From CAWJMD01 sp963843835 (GTDB lineage: Bacteria; Actinomycetota; Actinomycetes; Actinomycetales; CAWJMD01), in contig CAWJMD010000008.1 in NCBI GenBank assembly GCA_963843835.1, forward strand, positions 310,001 through 374,000: a stretch of DNA of 64,000 bases, written 5' to 3'. The notes beneath the pieces are model-generated. The model worked only from the letters and a program-made list of their open reading frames with translations, was not told the DNA's origin and made no database searches. Numbering within the stretch: the first letter of the stretch is position 1; every line of letters starts with the position of its first letter. This document shows, piece after piece, positions 52,370 to 60,838 of the stretch. Made by a program: the position numbers and the translations under genes.

Positions 52370-52515
52370 GGACGTACCCCTGACGACCGTGTGGTGAGCG
52401 GGAGATCACGAGGTGCAGGCGTCGGGAGGACGTCGGCTGGTGGCCACACGGGCGAGGCAGCAGCGAAGAGATCCTGAGTGAAGCAGCGGCGCCGTCAGCT
52501 CGTCAACGGTCTGAT

Positions 52516-54042
52516 TCAGCCCAGAAGGCGCACCTCGGGCCAGATCCGCGTCCACGGGACGGTCCGGTCTCGGCACACCCAGATCGGGGTGCCCTGCTCG
52601 TCGTTCTCCAGGTCGACGCCGTTGTCGACCCGGGCTGCCTCCTCGCAGTCGGCGAACCAGGCTCCCAGGCGCGCCTGGTCGTAGCCGACGACCACGGCCG
52701 TGGTGGCGGAATCAGGTGGGGGACCCCACTCCGCGTACCCGTTGTGGCCGCTGTACGCAGTGGGGAGGCCGAGCTCTCCACCGAAGCGGTCGACAGCGCC
52801 GGCTTGACCGTAGTTGCGGGTGAGAACCACTGCGCCGCCGCGCTCTTCGGCTGGCAGTCGCCTGTAGACGTCCTCCACGGTACCGACCAGCCGTGGCCAG
52901 CCCACCGTCTCCCCGGCGTCGTAGTTGATGTCCGCCACCGGGGTGCCACCCAGGCTCTGCACCGGCACCAGGGGGAGCATGAGGACGGCCGAGATCGCCG
53001 CGCTCAGCGCGATCGCGGCGCCGAGCGCTGCGCGGCGCAGCCGGGTGGCGCGGACCCTGACCCAGCGCAGGGTCGGCTCGGCTCCCGCAGCGAGCAGCAC
53101 CGGGTAGAGGCCGGTGAGGTAGTACGGCTTGCCACCGGTGGCCATGAAGACCACTGCGAGGAGCGCGTAGGCGAGTGCGAAACCCCGGTAGCGACGCACA
53201 GTGGGGTCCCGCGCCAGCCGCCACAGGCCGGCCAGCCACAGGGGCACCAGCAGCGGGCTGACGAGGACCAGCTGGAACGGGAGGAACAGGAACCACGGCT
53301 CGCTGGTCCCCGAGCTTCCTCCCGCGATCGCGGCCGAGAGCTCGAGCTGGGGCCATCCGTGCGTGGCCTGCCAGAGCAGGTTGGGCGCCCAGAGCACCAG
53401 CGCGACGGCCGCGGCGGCCCACGGCCACCGGGAGCGCAGGACGTCGCGCGGACCGGTCACGAGCAGGGCGACGACGAGGGCTGCCAGCAGGAAGGCGATC
53501 AGGGTCTTGTTCTGCAGACCGAGACCGGCCACCAGGCCGACGGCGAGCCAGTCGCGGGCGCCGCGACGGTCGAGAGCACGGATCACCAGCCACGAGACCG
53601 CGGTCCAGGCGAGGAGGTCGAAGGTGCTGGTCGAGAGCAGGTGACCGACCGCCAGCAGGATCGCGGAGACCGCCATGGAGGCGGCCGCGAGCGTCTGCGC
53701 CTGCGTGGCCCCGCCGAGCTCCCGGGCGATGAGGCCGGTGAGGAGGACGACCAGTGCGGCGGCCACGGCCGACGGCAGCCGCAGCCCCACCAGGGATCCC
53801 CCGAAGAGGCCGTCGGCGATGCGTGCCAGCAGTGGCGTCAGCGGCGGCTGGTCGGGGTACCCGAAGGCCAGGCTCCTGCCGGCCCGCAGGAAGTAGAGCT
53901 CGTCGCGGTGGTACCCGTACCGGCCGCTCGTGGCGACGAGGACCGCGGACAGCGCCACGGAGATCGCCCCGAGGGCACGCCAGGCGACCCGAGGCGGTGG
54001 CGTGGAGCGACGACCCTGCTCCTGGATCGTGCCGGCGTCCAC
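52516..54042 (-). CDS. GT39-type (ArnT/PMT-like) membrane glycosyltransferase
   Basis: The 508-residue protein has about ten membrane helices and the GT-C layout. The first loop reads GRYGYHRDELYFLRAGRSLAFGYPDQPPLTPLLAR, with the acidic pair and YPDQPPLTP motif common in family 39 glycosyltransferases. TGGKPYYLTGLYPVLLAAG comes later. The C-terminal extracytoplasmic domain (ADINYDAGETVGWPRLVGTV) is soluble. It would transfer sugar from a polyprenyl-phosphate donor to lipid or protein outside the membrane. Its start lies 3 bp after the heliorhodopsin stop, so it is cotranscribed with that gene. Confidence 0.88.
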   Translation of the reverse strand: MDAGTIQEQGRRSTPPPRVAWRALGAISVALSAVLVATSGRYGYHRDELYFLRAGRSLAFGYPDQPPLTPLLARIADGLFGGSLVGLRLPSAVAAALVVLLTGLIARELGGATQAQTLAAASMAVSAILLAVGHLLSTSTFDLLAWTAVSWLVIRALDRRGARDWLAVGLVAGLGLQNKTLIAFLLAALVVALLVTGPRDVLRSRWPWAAAAVALVLWAPNLLWQATHGWPQLELSAAIAGGSSGTSEPWFLFLPFQLVLVSPLLVPLWLAGLWRLARDPTVRRYRGFALAYALLAVVFMATGGKPYYLTGLYPVLLAAGAEPTLRWVRVRATRLRRAALGAAIALSAAISAVLMLPLVPVQSLGGTPVADINYDAGETVGWPRLVGTVEDVYRRLPAEERGGAVVLTRNYGQAGAVDRFGGELGLPTAYSGHNGYAEWGPPPDSATTAVVVGYDQARLGAWFADCEEAARVDNGVDLENDEQGTPIWVCRDRTVPWTRIWPEVRLLG

Positions 54043-54045
54043 CGC

Positions 54046-54864
54046 TCAGCCCGCGAGCGTCCCGCCGAACACCTGCCACGCCAGCACGGACTTCGCCACC
54101 AGGCTCAGCACGATGTAGGTCCGCTCGCCGTAGAGGTAGTCGCGCCACCGCCCGAGCCGGCGGTACTGCAGCCACTGGTTGAGGGCGAACACGTTGAAGA
54201 ACAGGAACAGCGAGATGATGATCGCGTAGACGAAGGTGGGAGGTGCTGCCGCGCTGGGCGACCCGGGCGACACCACGTAGATGGCGACCGCGAGCCACGG
54301 TACGGCCCCGGCGATGCAGCCGAAGATGAAGGGCAGCCAGCCCCCCTCGCCCGGTTCCTCGTACTTCTCCTGCAGCCACCCGAACAGGATCATCGAGGCG
54401 TTGACGCCGAAGATCGCCAGCAGCGCGACCACGTCGGTGATGCCGGTGAGCTGGGCGATCAGCACGATCATCATCGAGCTCGACACCGCGTACTCGACCC
54501 AGCGGAAGTAGTTGCGGTGCGCCAGCAGGCCGGCCGCGTAGCGGGGGTAGAACATCGGCGACGCGACGACCAGGTGCGCCACCGCGGAGACGGCGAGGAA
54601 CCCCGCGACCGCGAGACCGATCGGGCTGTCGAACAGGGTCGTCGTCGATGCCGTGTCGGATCCGGGAGGTCCCTCGAGGTAGGTCGCCTTGACCGGGAGG
54701 GTGAAACCGTTCGACAGGACGACGACCACGACGGCCTGGACGGTGTGCAGGAGCGCCGCCGCCAGGTTGAACCGGCGAAGCCCCGCCAGGTCCTCGTGGC
54801 TCCGGTGCCGCGCGTGCTCGAGAGGGCTGTCCGCGGGCTGCTGCGTCGTGGCCATGTCTGCCAC
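54046..54864 (-). CDS. Heliorhodopsin
   Basis: The 272-residue protein has seven membrane helices and heliorhodopsin-specific motifs: LAGLRRFNLAAALLHTVQA at the start, FRWVEYAVSSSMMI (counterion Glu124), GVNASMILFGWLQEKYEEP, FVYAIIISLFLFFNVFALNQ and YIVLSLVAKSVLAWQVF, where Lys258 would bind retinal. The family is oriented with its N-terminus inside and is light-sensing or enzyme-regulating rather than a classical pump. No retinal-forming gene (blh/crtY-type) occurs in this window. It is the first gene of an operon with the GT39 gene and divergent from an ECF sigma factor gene. Confidence 0.93.
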   Translation of the reverse strand: MADMATTQQPADSPLEHARHRSHEDLAGLRRFNLAAALLHTVQAVVVVVLSNGFTLPVKATYLEGPPGSDTASTTTLFDSPIGLAVAGFLAVSAVAHLVVASPMFYPRYAAGLLAHRNYFRWVEYAVSSSMMIVLIAQLTGITDVVALLAIFGVNASMILFGWLQEKYEEPGEGGWLPFIFGCIAGAVPWLAVAIYVVSPGSPSAAAPPTFVYAIIISLFLFFNVFALNQWLQYRRLGRWRDYLYGERTYIVLSLVAKSVLAWQVFGGTLAG

Positions 54865-54968
54865 GCTACCGGCGTCGAACGCGGTGCCGTGGGCGTCTGG
54901 CGTGAAGTGACTGAGTGCGGACCGCGAGCTCGCTGGAATCGCAGGGGTCTCAACCGGGTTCCGCTGAC

Positions 54969-55523
54969 GTGACCCAGGCCGCGCGCAGCGAGCAGCACGA
55001 CGCGTTCGACCGTCATGTCCTACCCCATGTGTCCGTCATGTACCGGGTTGCGCTCTCGTTGACGGGGCAGCCCGCGGACGCCGAGGACCTGGTGCAGGAC
55101 ACCCTCATCCGGGCCTTCCGCGCGGTCGACCGCTTCGACGGCGCGCACCCCCGGGCGTGGCTGCTCACGATCCTCCGCAACACCCACATCAACAGGAACC
55201 GCCGCCAGCGGCCGGTGCTGATGCGTGGGCAGGAGACGGCCGAGCTGGCTCTCGAGCGGCTGGGGCCGAGCGCCCCGGCCAGCGAGGACGTGGTGATCAG
55301 CCACGAGTTCGAGGCGGTCGTCTCGGACGCCCTGGCGCAGCTGCCGGACAAGCACCGTGCGGTGATCGCCCTCGTCGACATCGACGGGCTCACCTACCAG
55401 GAGGCCGCCGATGCGCTCGGGATCCCGCGCGGCACGGTCATGAGCAGGCTGCACCGTGCGCGCGCCCGGATCCGCGCGCGGCTGCAGGTCGCCGGCGTCG
55501 TCCCGTACCAGAGGAGGCCCTGA
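54969..55523 (+). CDS. ECF-type RNA polymerase sigma factor
   Basis: A protein of about 184 residues. Region 2 is AFDRHVLPHVSVMYRVALSLTG through GQPADAEDLVQDTLIRAFRAVDRFDG, with RAWLLTILRNTHIN. Region 4 is LAQLPDKHRAVIALVDIDGL followed by YQEAADALGIPRGTVMSRLHRAR. GTG 54969 gives the cleanest N-terminus; GTG 54915 is an alternative adding 18 residues. The stop overlaps the anti-sigma gene (TGATG). It is divergent from the heliorhodopsin gene, and the shared 104 bp are a plausible target for autoregulation. Confidence 0.92.
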   Translation: MTQAARSEQHDAFDRHVLPHVSVMYRVALSLTGQPADAEDLVQDTLIRAFRAVDRFDGAHPRAWLLTILRNTHINRNRRQRPVLMRGQETAELALERLGPSAPASEDVVISHEFEAVVSDALAQLPDKHRAVIALVDIDGLTYQEAADALGIPRGTVMSRLHRARARIRARLQVAGVVPYQRRP

Positions 55524-55831
55524 TGCTCCGCATGCTGAGAAGTCGCGCACGCTGCATGCGCGTGGCCAAGGTCCTGCAGTCCTACCTCGACGGCGAGGTC
55601 ACCTCGGAGGTGGCCGACGCCGTCGCCGAACACCTCGAGGAGTGCCGTCGGTGCGGGCTCGAGGCCGACACCTACCGGGCGATCAAGGAGTCGGTCGCCT
55701 CGGTCGCCGACGGTCGGGCCGCGGCGGTCGACGCCGGCGTGGTCGAGCGGCTCAACCGGTTCGCGCAGGAGCTGTCTCAGAACTCAGGAGGCTCGCAGGG
55801 GACAGGGGACTCACCGCCGTCGGGCGACTGA
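55523..55831 (+). CDS. Zinc-finger anti-sigma factor (soluble, ZAS type)
   Basis: The 102-residue protein has the HC2 zinc-finger core HLEECRRC (HxxxCxxC) after VLQSYLDGEVTSEVADAVAE, the anti-sigma domain that captures the cognate ECF factor. No membrane helix is present, so it resembles soluble redox-responsive regulators such as RsrA. Its ATG overlaps the sigma stop and its 3' end overlaps the convergent methyltransferase gene by 21 bp. Confidence 0.9.
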   Translation: MLRMLRSRARCMRVAKVLQSYLDGEVTSEVADAVAEHLEECRRCGLEADTYRAIKESVASVADGRAAAVDAGVVERLNRFAQELSQNSGGSQGTGDSPPSGD

Positions 55832-56503
55832 CGACCTGGTGCCCACGCGGACCTGGATGTGTCCGCCGCGCCGGCTGTCGCTCTCCACGTCGACGGCGTC
55901 CTTCTCGAGGGCGCGCCACGGCTGTGCGGACGGGTCCGAGCCACCCACCGCGCAGGCCAGCCGAGCCAGCGGCGCGGCCCACGCCGCCCGGCCCCGTGGC
56001 AGCCTCATGTCGACGACGGCCATGCGCCCGCCCGGTGCCGTCAGCTCGACCGCCGACCGCCACGCCTTCTCCCAGTCGGTCATGAGGGACAGCGCATAGG
56101 TGATGAGGACGGCGTCGGCCATGCCGTTCCGCAGGTGACGTGCCACGCGACCCGCGTCGAGATCCGTCGCATCGTCCTCGATGAGCACCACGTTGTCCCA
56201 GCCGTTGCGGTTCGCGCGTCGACGGGCCCGGGCGAGCATGTGCGAGCTCGCATCGATGCCGACGATGCGCCCCGAGGGGCCGACAGCCAGCTGCAGCAGG
56301 TGGTGGTTGAGCCCTGTGCCGCAACCGATGTCGATCACCTGGTCACCGGTCCGAAGACCCAGCCGGTCGATCGCGACCTGCCGTCCGACGCGGTAGACGG
56401 GCTCTGCGGCAAGGAGGTCGTACCAGCGCGCCACAGACGTGTACCTCTGGGGACGGCGGACGGCACGCGTGACCGCGCGCAGGGCGCGTCCGAGGAAGCT
56501 CAT
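55811..56503 (-). CDS. Class I SAM-dependent methyltransferase
   Basis: The 230-residue protein has motif I VIDIGCGTGLNHHLLQLA, then IVGIDASSHMLARARRR, IEDDATDLD and the post-I region ADAVLITYALSLMTDWEKAW. The layout resembles UbiE/phospholipid N-methyltransferase-type enzymes acting on small lipids or quinones. Its ATG overlaps the CDP-alcohol phosphatidyltransferase stop (ATGA), which makes a lipid headgroup substrate plausible, though unproven. Confidence 0.88.
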   Translation of the reverse strand: MSFLGRALRAVTRAVRRPQRYTSVARWYDLLAAEPVYRVGRQVAIDRLGLRTGDQVIDIGCGTGLNHHLLQLAVGPSGRIVGIDASSHMLARARRRANRNGWDNVVLIEDDATDLDAGRVARHLRNGMADAVLITYALSLMTDWEKAWRSAVELTAPGGRMAVVDMRLPRGRAAWAAPLARLACAVGGSDPSAQPWRALEKDAVDVESDSRRGGHIQVRVGTRSSVARRR

Positions 56504-57129
56504 GCCCCACCACCGCGTGCCAGTGCCCGGTAGCCACCGACCACACGCTGGGTGGCGCTGACCGCCACGACGGCGGCCCAGATCCACGCGATCTGCGGAG
56601 CCCAGAAGGGGAGGATGCACCACAGGGCATGCACTGCCACGGTCTCGGTGCCCTCGGCCAGGCCGCCGAGGAACGACAGCGACCGGCCGTCGTCGACCGT
56701 TCGTCCAGTGCGCTCGGCCAGCGACGAGAAGGCGAGGAACGCGGCGCCGTTGACGTAGTAGGCGAGCAGTACCGCGAGGAACGGCAGCAGGGAGCCGCCG
56801 GCGCCCACGCCGACCCCGACGACGAACGTGCCGTAGACCATGAAGTCGCCTGTGATGTCGAGGAAGCCGCCCGCCCCCGAGTCGGGCACGCCGGACCCGG
56901 CGCGCCGACGTCGCGCCAGCGCCCCGTCCAGCCCGTCGATGAGCCGGGACGCCAGCCACAAGGCCAACGCGAGCCACCACCACTGGGCTGCAGCGGCCCC
57001 CGCTCCGGCCAGGCCGAGCACGATCCCGGCCACGGTGAGCCGGTCGGGTGTCACCCCCGGGCGGTCGAGCCAGGCGGCGGACCGGTCGAGGGGCGCCTCC
57101 AAGAGCGGGCGCACGCGCGAGTCAAGCAC
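56500..57129 (-). CDS. CDP-alcohol phosphatidyltransferase family membrane protein (YnjF-like)
   Basis: The 209-residue membrane enzyme carries the family motif spread over SRLIDGLDGALARRRR and SGAGGFLDITGD (DG..AR..G...D...D), with six predicted helices. Enzymes of this family exchange CMP of a CDP-lipid for an alcohol headgroup. The best parallel by neighbourhood is E. coli YnjF, which also sits beside the ynjBCD transporter genes. The start overlaps the end of the TVP38 gene, giving a coupled trio with the methyltransferase. Confidence 0.88.
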   Translation of the reverse strand: MLDSRVRPLLEAPLDRSAAWLDRPGVTPDRLTVAGIVLGLAGAGAAAAQWWWLALALWLASRLIDGLDGALARRRRAGSGVPDSGAGGFLDITGDFMVYGTFVVGVGVGAGGSLLPFLAVLLAYYVNGAAFLAFSSLAERTGRTVDDGRSLSFLGGLAEGTETVAVHALWCILPFWAPQIAWIWAAVVAVSATQRVVGGYRALARGGGA

Positions 57130-57796
57130 GGGCGGCCCTGCGGCGGCGTGCGAGCATCAGGCCTCCGGCGGCGAGCAGGACCAGGGCCGCCGCCGCCCCG
57201 AGGAAGGGCCACGACCCGGGGTCGGAACCGTAGGCGCCGAGCAGCACGTACGAGACCGTACCGGGCAGGATGCCCACGGCCGTGGCCCCCACGTAGGGCA
57301 GGAAGCCCACGGCTGTCAGGCCGGAGCCGTAGTTGACGGCGGTGAACGGGACAACAGGTACGAGACGGGCGACGAGCACCGCGAGCGCGCCGTGCCGTCC
57401 CACCAGCCGGTCGAGCCTGGCGAGATGCCGGCCGACGAGTCGGCGTACTCCGTCGCGACCCAGCCGGCGTCCCAGCCAGAACGCCGCGGTGGCTCCCAGC
57501 ATCGCGCCGACCCAGACCAGTCCGACGGCGGGCGCGGTTCCGAAGACCACACCTGCAGCGATGCTCAGGACGTTCTTGGGCAGCAGGAGCAACGTGGCTG
57601 CGACGTAGCCCAGGACGAAGACCAGCCAGCCGGCCGGGCCGCTGGCGCTGACGGCCTCGCGCACGGCCTCCGCATCAACCGGCACGACGAGCAGGAGCAC
57701 CCCGCCGGCCGCGAGGAGGAGGGCCAGGCCGCCGAGCCGCCACCAGACCAGGGTCGGCGCAGGCTCGAACGGTCCCCCGTCGTCCGGCTCGTGCAT
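57122..57796 (-). CDS. TVP38/TMEM64 family (VTT domain) membrane protein
   Basis: The 224-residue protein has about six helices and the VTT-domain text YVAATLLLLPKNVLSIAAGVVFG, GAMLGATAAFWLGRRLGRDGV and RLVPVVPFTAVNYGSGLT. Relatives include DedA proteins and lipid scramblases/flippases. ATG 57796 is chosen; the open frame extends to 57904 but would run into the promoter of the divergent ABC operon. It is the first gene of the operon with the phosphatidyltransferase and methyltransferase. Confidence 0.9.
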   Translation of the reverse strand: MHEPDDGGPFEPAPTLVWWRLGGLALLLAAGGVLLLVVPVDAEAVREAVSASGPAGWLVFVLGYVAATLLLLPKNVLSIAAGVVFGTAPAVGLVWVGAMLGATAAFWLGRRLGRDGVRRLVGRHLARLDRLVGRHGALAVLVARLVPVVPFTAVNYGSGLTAVGFLPYVGATAVGILPGTVSYVLLGAYGSDPGSWPFLGAAAALVLLAAGGLMLARRRRAARA

Positions 57797-57912
57797 GGGG
57801 GCGGCGGACAGCGGGTGCCAGGACCCGTGGGTGTTGCTCACGGACGAGGGAAGCCTGTTGAGGAGACAGCGTGTTCCCGTGTGGACCGAGTTCTTTCCTC
57901 TCAAGGAGCCCG

Positions 57913-59190
57913 ATGGCCCCCGTACGACCCGACAGCGCCCGCTGGCTGTGGTCCCGCACTCCCACGGCGGGCGTCGCGGTGGTCACCGGTGCGGCGCTCG
58001 CGCTCGCGGCGTGCGCGCCCCCCGGCTCGTCGGGTGTCACCGGGTCCGCGCTCCTCGAGCCTGCTGACTGGTCGGAGGTCGTCGACACGGCGCAGGGCCA
58101 GGAGGTGTCGCTGTGGATGTACGGGGGCGACACGCGCGGCAACGCGTACGTCGACGACGTGCTCGCCCCGGCGGCCCTGGAGCTGGGCGTCACCCTTCGG
58201 CGCGTGCCTGTCGCCGACACCCAGGACGCGTTGAACCGGGTGCTCACCGAGCGCCAGGCCGGACGGGACGACGGCAGCGTCGACCTCGTGTGGGTCAACG
58301 GTGAGAACTTCCGCAGCGGTCAGCAGGCCGACGCCTGGCGCTGCGGGTGGGCGGACACGTTGCCGAACACGCAGTACCTCGACCCGGCGGACCCGCTGCT
58401 GACCGAGGACTTCGGTACGCCCGTCGACGGATGTGAGTCGCCATGGCACAAGGCCCAGTTCGTCCTCGCCTACGACAGCGCCGACGTCAGTGCCCCGCCG
58501 ACGTCGGTGGAGGGCGTTCTCGACTGGGCTGAGCAGAACCCCGGACGCTTCACCTACCCGGCCCCGCCGGACTTCACGGGCTCGGCGTTCCTGCGCCAGG
58601 CGCTGTACGACGTCGCGGGCGGCCCGCAGGACGTCCGCGCCGACTACGACCCGTCCTCGGCGGCCGCGGCCGATCCCCTCTGGGAGCGGCTCACCGCGGT
58701 CGCGCCGTCGCTCTGGCGCCGAGGTCAGACCTACCCGCGCGACCTGGCGCAGCTGGAGGACCTGTACGCGGGGGACCAGGTGGACTTCACGATGACCTAC
58801 GGCCCGACGACGCTGCAGGACCGCGTGGACGACGGGACCTTCCCGGCGACGACCCGAGTACTCCCTCTCGACGGGGGCACGCTGGGCAACGCCAGCTTCC
58901 TGGCCATCCCCGCCAACGCCTCGCACCCCGAGGGCGCCATGGTGGTCGCCGACCTGGCCCTGGCTCCCGAGCAGCAGCTCGCGAAGGCCGAGCCGGACGT
59001 GTGGGGCCAGTACACGGTGCTCGACCTCGGAAGGATGGACCGTGACCTCGCGGCCGACTTCGACTCCTTGCCGCACTCAGAGGTCGTGCCCTCCTTCGCC
59101 GAGCTCTCCCGTGACGCCCTGCCCGAGCTCTCCGCGGGCTGGGTCGGGCCGCTCGAGGACGGCTGGCGCACACAGGTGCTCGGCCGGTGA
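57913..59190 (+). CDS. ABC transporter substrate-binding lipoprotein (YnjB-like)
   Basis: The 425-residue lipoprotein starts at ATG after AAGGAG and has a twin-Arg-free signal with lipobox ALALAACAPPG. The mature part is a two-lobed receptor: VSLWMYGGDTRGNAYVDDVL, VDLVWVNGENFRSGQQADA, LPNTQYLDPADPLL, DFTGSAFLRQALYDVAGG and LAIPANASHPEGAMVVADL. The text NGENF..Q.. and the neighbouring CDP-alcohol enzyme point to the YnjB family. The ligand is unknown in this family. Followed by two permease genes and an ATPase with GTGA/ATGA overlaps. Confidence 0.9.
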   Translation: MAPVRPDSARWLWSRTPTAGVAVVTGAALALAACAPPGSSGVTGSALLEPADWSEVVDTAQGQEVSLWMYGGDTRGNAYVDDVLAPAALELGVTLRRVPVADTQDALNRVLTERQAGRDDGSVDLVWVNGENFRSGQQADAWRCGWADTLPNTQYLDPADPLLTEDFGTPVDGCESPWHKAQFVLAYDSADVSAPPTSVEGVLDWAEQNPGRFTYPAPPDFTGSAFLRQALYDVAGGPQDVRADYDPSSAAAADPLWERLTAVAPSLWRRGQTYPRDLAQLEDLYAGDQVDFTMTYGPTTLQDRVDDGTFPATTRVLPLDGGTLGNASFLAIPANASHPEGAMVVADLALAPEQQLAKAEPDVWGQYTVLDLGRMDRDLAADFDSLPHSEVVPSFAELSRDALPELSAGWVGPLEDGWRTQVLGR

Positions 59191-60032
59191 GGGGGCGACA
59201 GCGTCCTCTGCTGCTGACTCTGCCCGCTCTGGTCCCGACAGCTGCCGTCGTCGGCACCGGTGTGGTGGCAGCTGGTCTGCAGAGCATCGGGCTGGCCCCG
59301 TCGGTCGGCGCGCCCGCCGCGTCGGTGGACGCCTACCGCGCGGCCGCGTCCGGCACCGCGCTACGTGAGTCGCTCTCCCTGTCCCTGGGTCTCGCCACCG
59401 TGAGCACGGCGATCGCGCTCGTGGTGGGCTTCGGTGTGGCGGTGCTGGTCCGGCGCAGCAGGGCCGGCGGTCGTGTGCTGGCCGCTGCGGCGTCCCTGAC
59501 CGTTCCCGTGCCGCACCTGGTCGGTGCCACGGCCATCGGCCTGCTGCTGGCCGACAGCGGCCTGGTCGCGCGGCTGCCCTTCGTGGACGGCGGCGCCTTC
59601 CCCCCGCTTGTCGCCGGACCCTGGTGGGTCGCAGTGGTCGCCGAGTACGCGTGGAAGGAGTCGGCCTTCGTCGCGCTCGTGGTGCTCGGCGCCCTGTCGG
59701 CGGCGGAGGGCGGGCTCTCCGAGGCCGCCGCCACCCTGGGTGCCGCGCCACTCGCCCGGCTGCGCCGAGTGACCCTACCGCTGGCGTCCCCCGCGCTCGT
59801 CGCCAGCGGCGGCATCTCGTTCGCCTACGTCGTCGGCTCGTACGAGGTTCCCTGGCTGCTCGGGCGCACGTCCCCGGAGCCGCTCCCCGTGCTCGCGTAC
59901 CGCCTGTCCACCGACATCGACCTGACGACGCGCCCCGAGGCGGCGGCGGTGGCCGTCGTCACGATCGCCCTGAGCGCCGGCGTGCTGGTCGCCACGGCGC
60001 TTCTGCTGCGCCGGCTGCCGTGGACCGCGTGA
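59187..60032 (+). CDS. ABC transporter permease, first half of YnjC-like pair
   Basis: The 281-residue permease has six helices and the cytoplasmic EAA-type loop LSEAAATLGAAPLARLRRVTLPLASPAL. The N-terminal part ALRESLSLSLGLATVSTAIALVVG is characteristic of MetI-like permease domains. E. coli YnjC fuses two such halves; here they are separate genes. GTG 59187 overlaps the receptor stop; the stop overlaps the next GTG. Confidence 0.9.
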   Translation: MRGRQRPLLLTLPALVPTAAVVGTGVVAAGLQSIGLAPSVGAPAASVDAYRAAASGTALRESLSLSLGLATVSTAIALVVGFGVAVLVRRSRAGGRVLAAAASLTVPVPHLVGATAIGLLLADSGLVARLPFVDGGAFPPLVAGPWWVAVVAEYAWKESAFVALVVLGALSAAEGGLSEAAATLGAAPLARLRRVTLPLASPALVASGGISFAYVVGSYEVPWLLGRTSPEPLPVLAYRLSTDIDLTTRPEAAAVAVVTIALSAGVLVATALLLRRLPWTA

Positions 60033-60838
60033 GCGCCGCCGGCCGCCTCGTCGAGCCGCCGTCACGTCGCGTCGGCCGTGCCACCGGGACGACGCTCGCC
60101 GCGACCTGGCTCTTGCTGCCCCTCGTGCCTCTGGTGCTGTGGGCGCTGGCCGACCGGTGGACCTTCCCCGACCTGCTCCCTGGTCGTTGGGGGTTCTCCG
60201 GATGGACCGCCGCGGCCGGGCAGGGCGTCCTGCCTGCGATGGTGCGCTCGGCTCTGCTGGGCACGGCGGTCGCCGCGCTGGCGACGCCTGCGGGCGCTCT
60301 CGCCGGATGGGCCCTGGCGCGGCGCGGGGTCGCCGGTGGTCGCCTCGTCGCGGCGGTCCTGCTGCTGCCCGTCGCGTTGCCTCCCTTCGCCGTCGTGATG
60401 GGTCTGGGCAGCGTCGCCCTGCGTCTGAGGGTTCCCACAGAGGTCTCCGTGATCGTCGTGCTGACGGTCGCCGCCCTGCCGTACACGACCTACGTGATGC
60501 GCGCCGCCTACTCCGCCTACGACCACGGCTACGACGAGGAGGCCCGCAGCCTGGGCGCGACGCCTCGTGCGGTGCTGCTGCGGGTGCACCTCCCGCTCGT
60601 GGCGCCGGCCCTGGCAGCCGCCGCCTTCCTCGCGTTCCTCGTGGCGTGGAGCGACTACATCGTGACGCTCCTGCTCGGAGGCGGGAGCCTGGTGACGGTG
60701 CCGATCCTGGTCGGCTCTCTTGCGTCGGCGTCGGGCAACGACGCCACCGTGGCCGCCGTGTCGGTCGCCGCCGTCCTGCCCCCGGTCCTGGCCCTGGTGC
60801 TGACGGCACGCTTCGCACGTCGAGGAACCCGGCCATGA
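60029..60838 (+). CDS. ABC transporter permease, second half of YnjC-like pair
   Basis: The 269-residue permease has the MetI-like domain with the EAA loop DEEARSLGATPRAVLLRVHLPLVAPAL and MVRSALLGTAVAALATPAGAL at the domain start. GTG 60029 is chosen because it overlaps the upstream stop (GTGA). The end overlaps the ATPase ATG. It would pair with the preceding permease as a heterodimer. Confidence 0.9.
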   Translation: MSAAGRLVEPPSRRVGRATGTTLAATWLLLPLVPLVLWALADRWTFPDLLPGRWGFSGWTAAAGQGVLPAMVRSALLGTAVAALATPAGALAGWALARRGVAGGRLVAAVLLLPVALPPFAVVMGLGSVALRLRVPTEVSVIVVLTVAALPYTTYVMRAAYSAYDHGYDEEARSLGATPRAVLLRVHLPLVAPALAAAAFLAFLVAWSDYIVTLLLGGGSLVTVPILVGSLASASGNDATVAAVSVAAVLPPVLALVLTARFARRGTRP

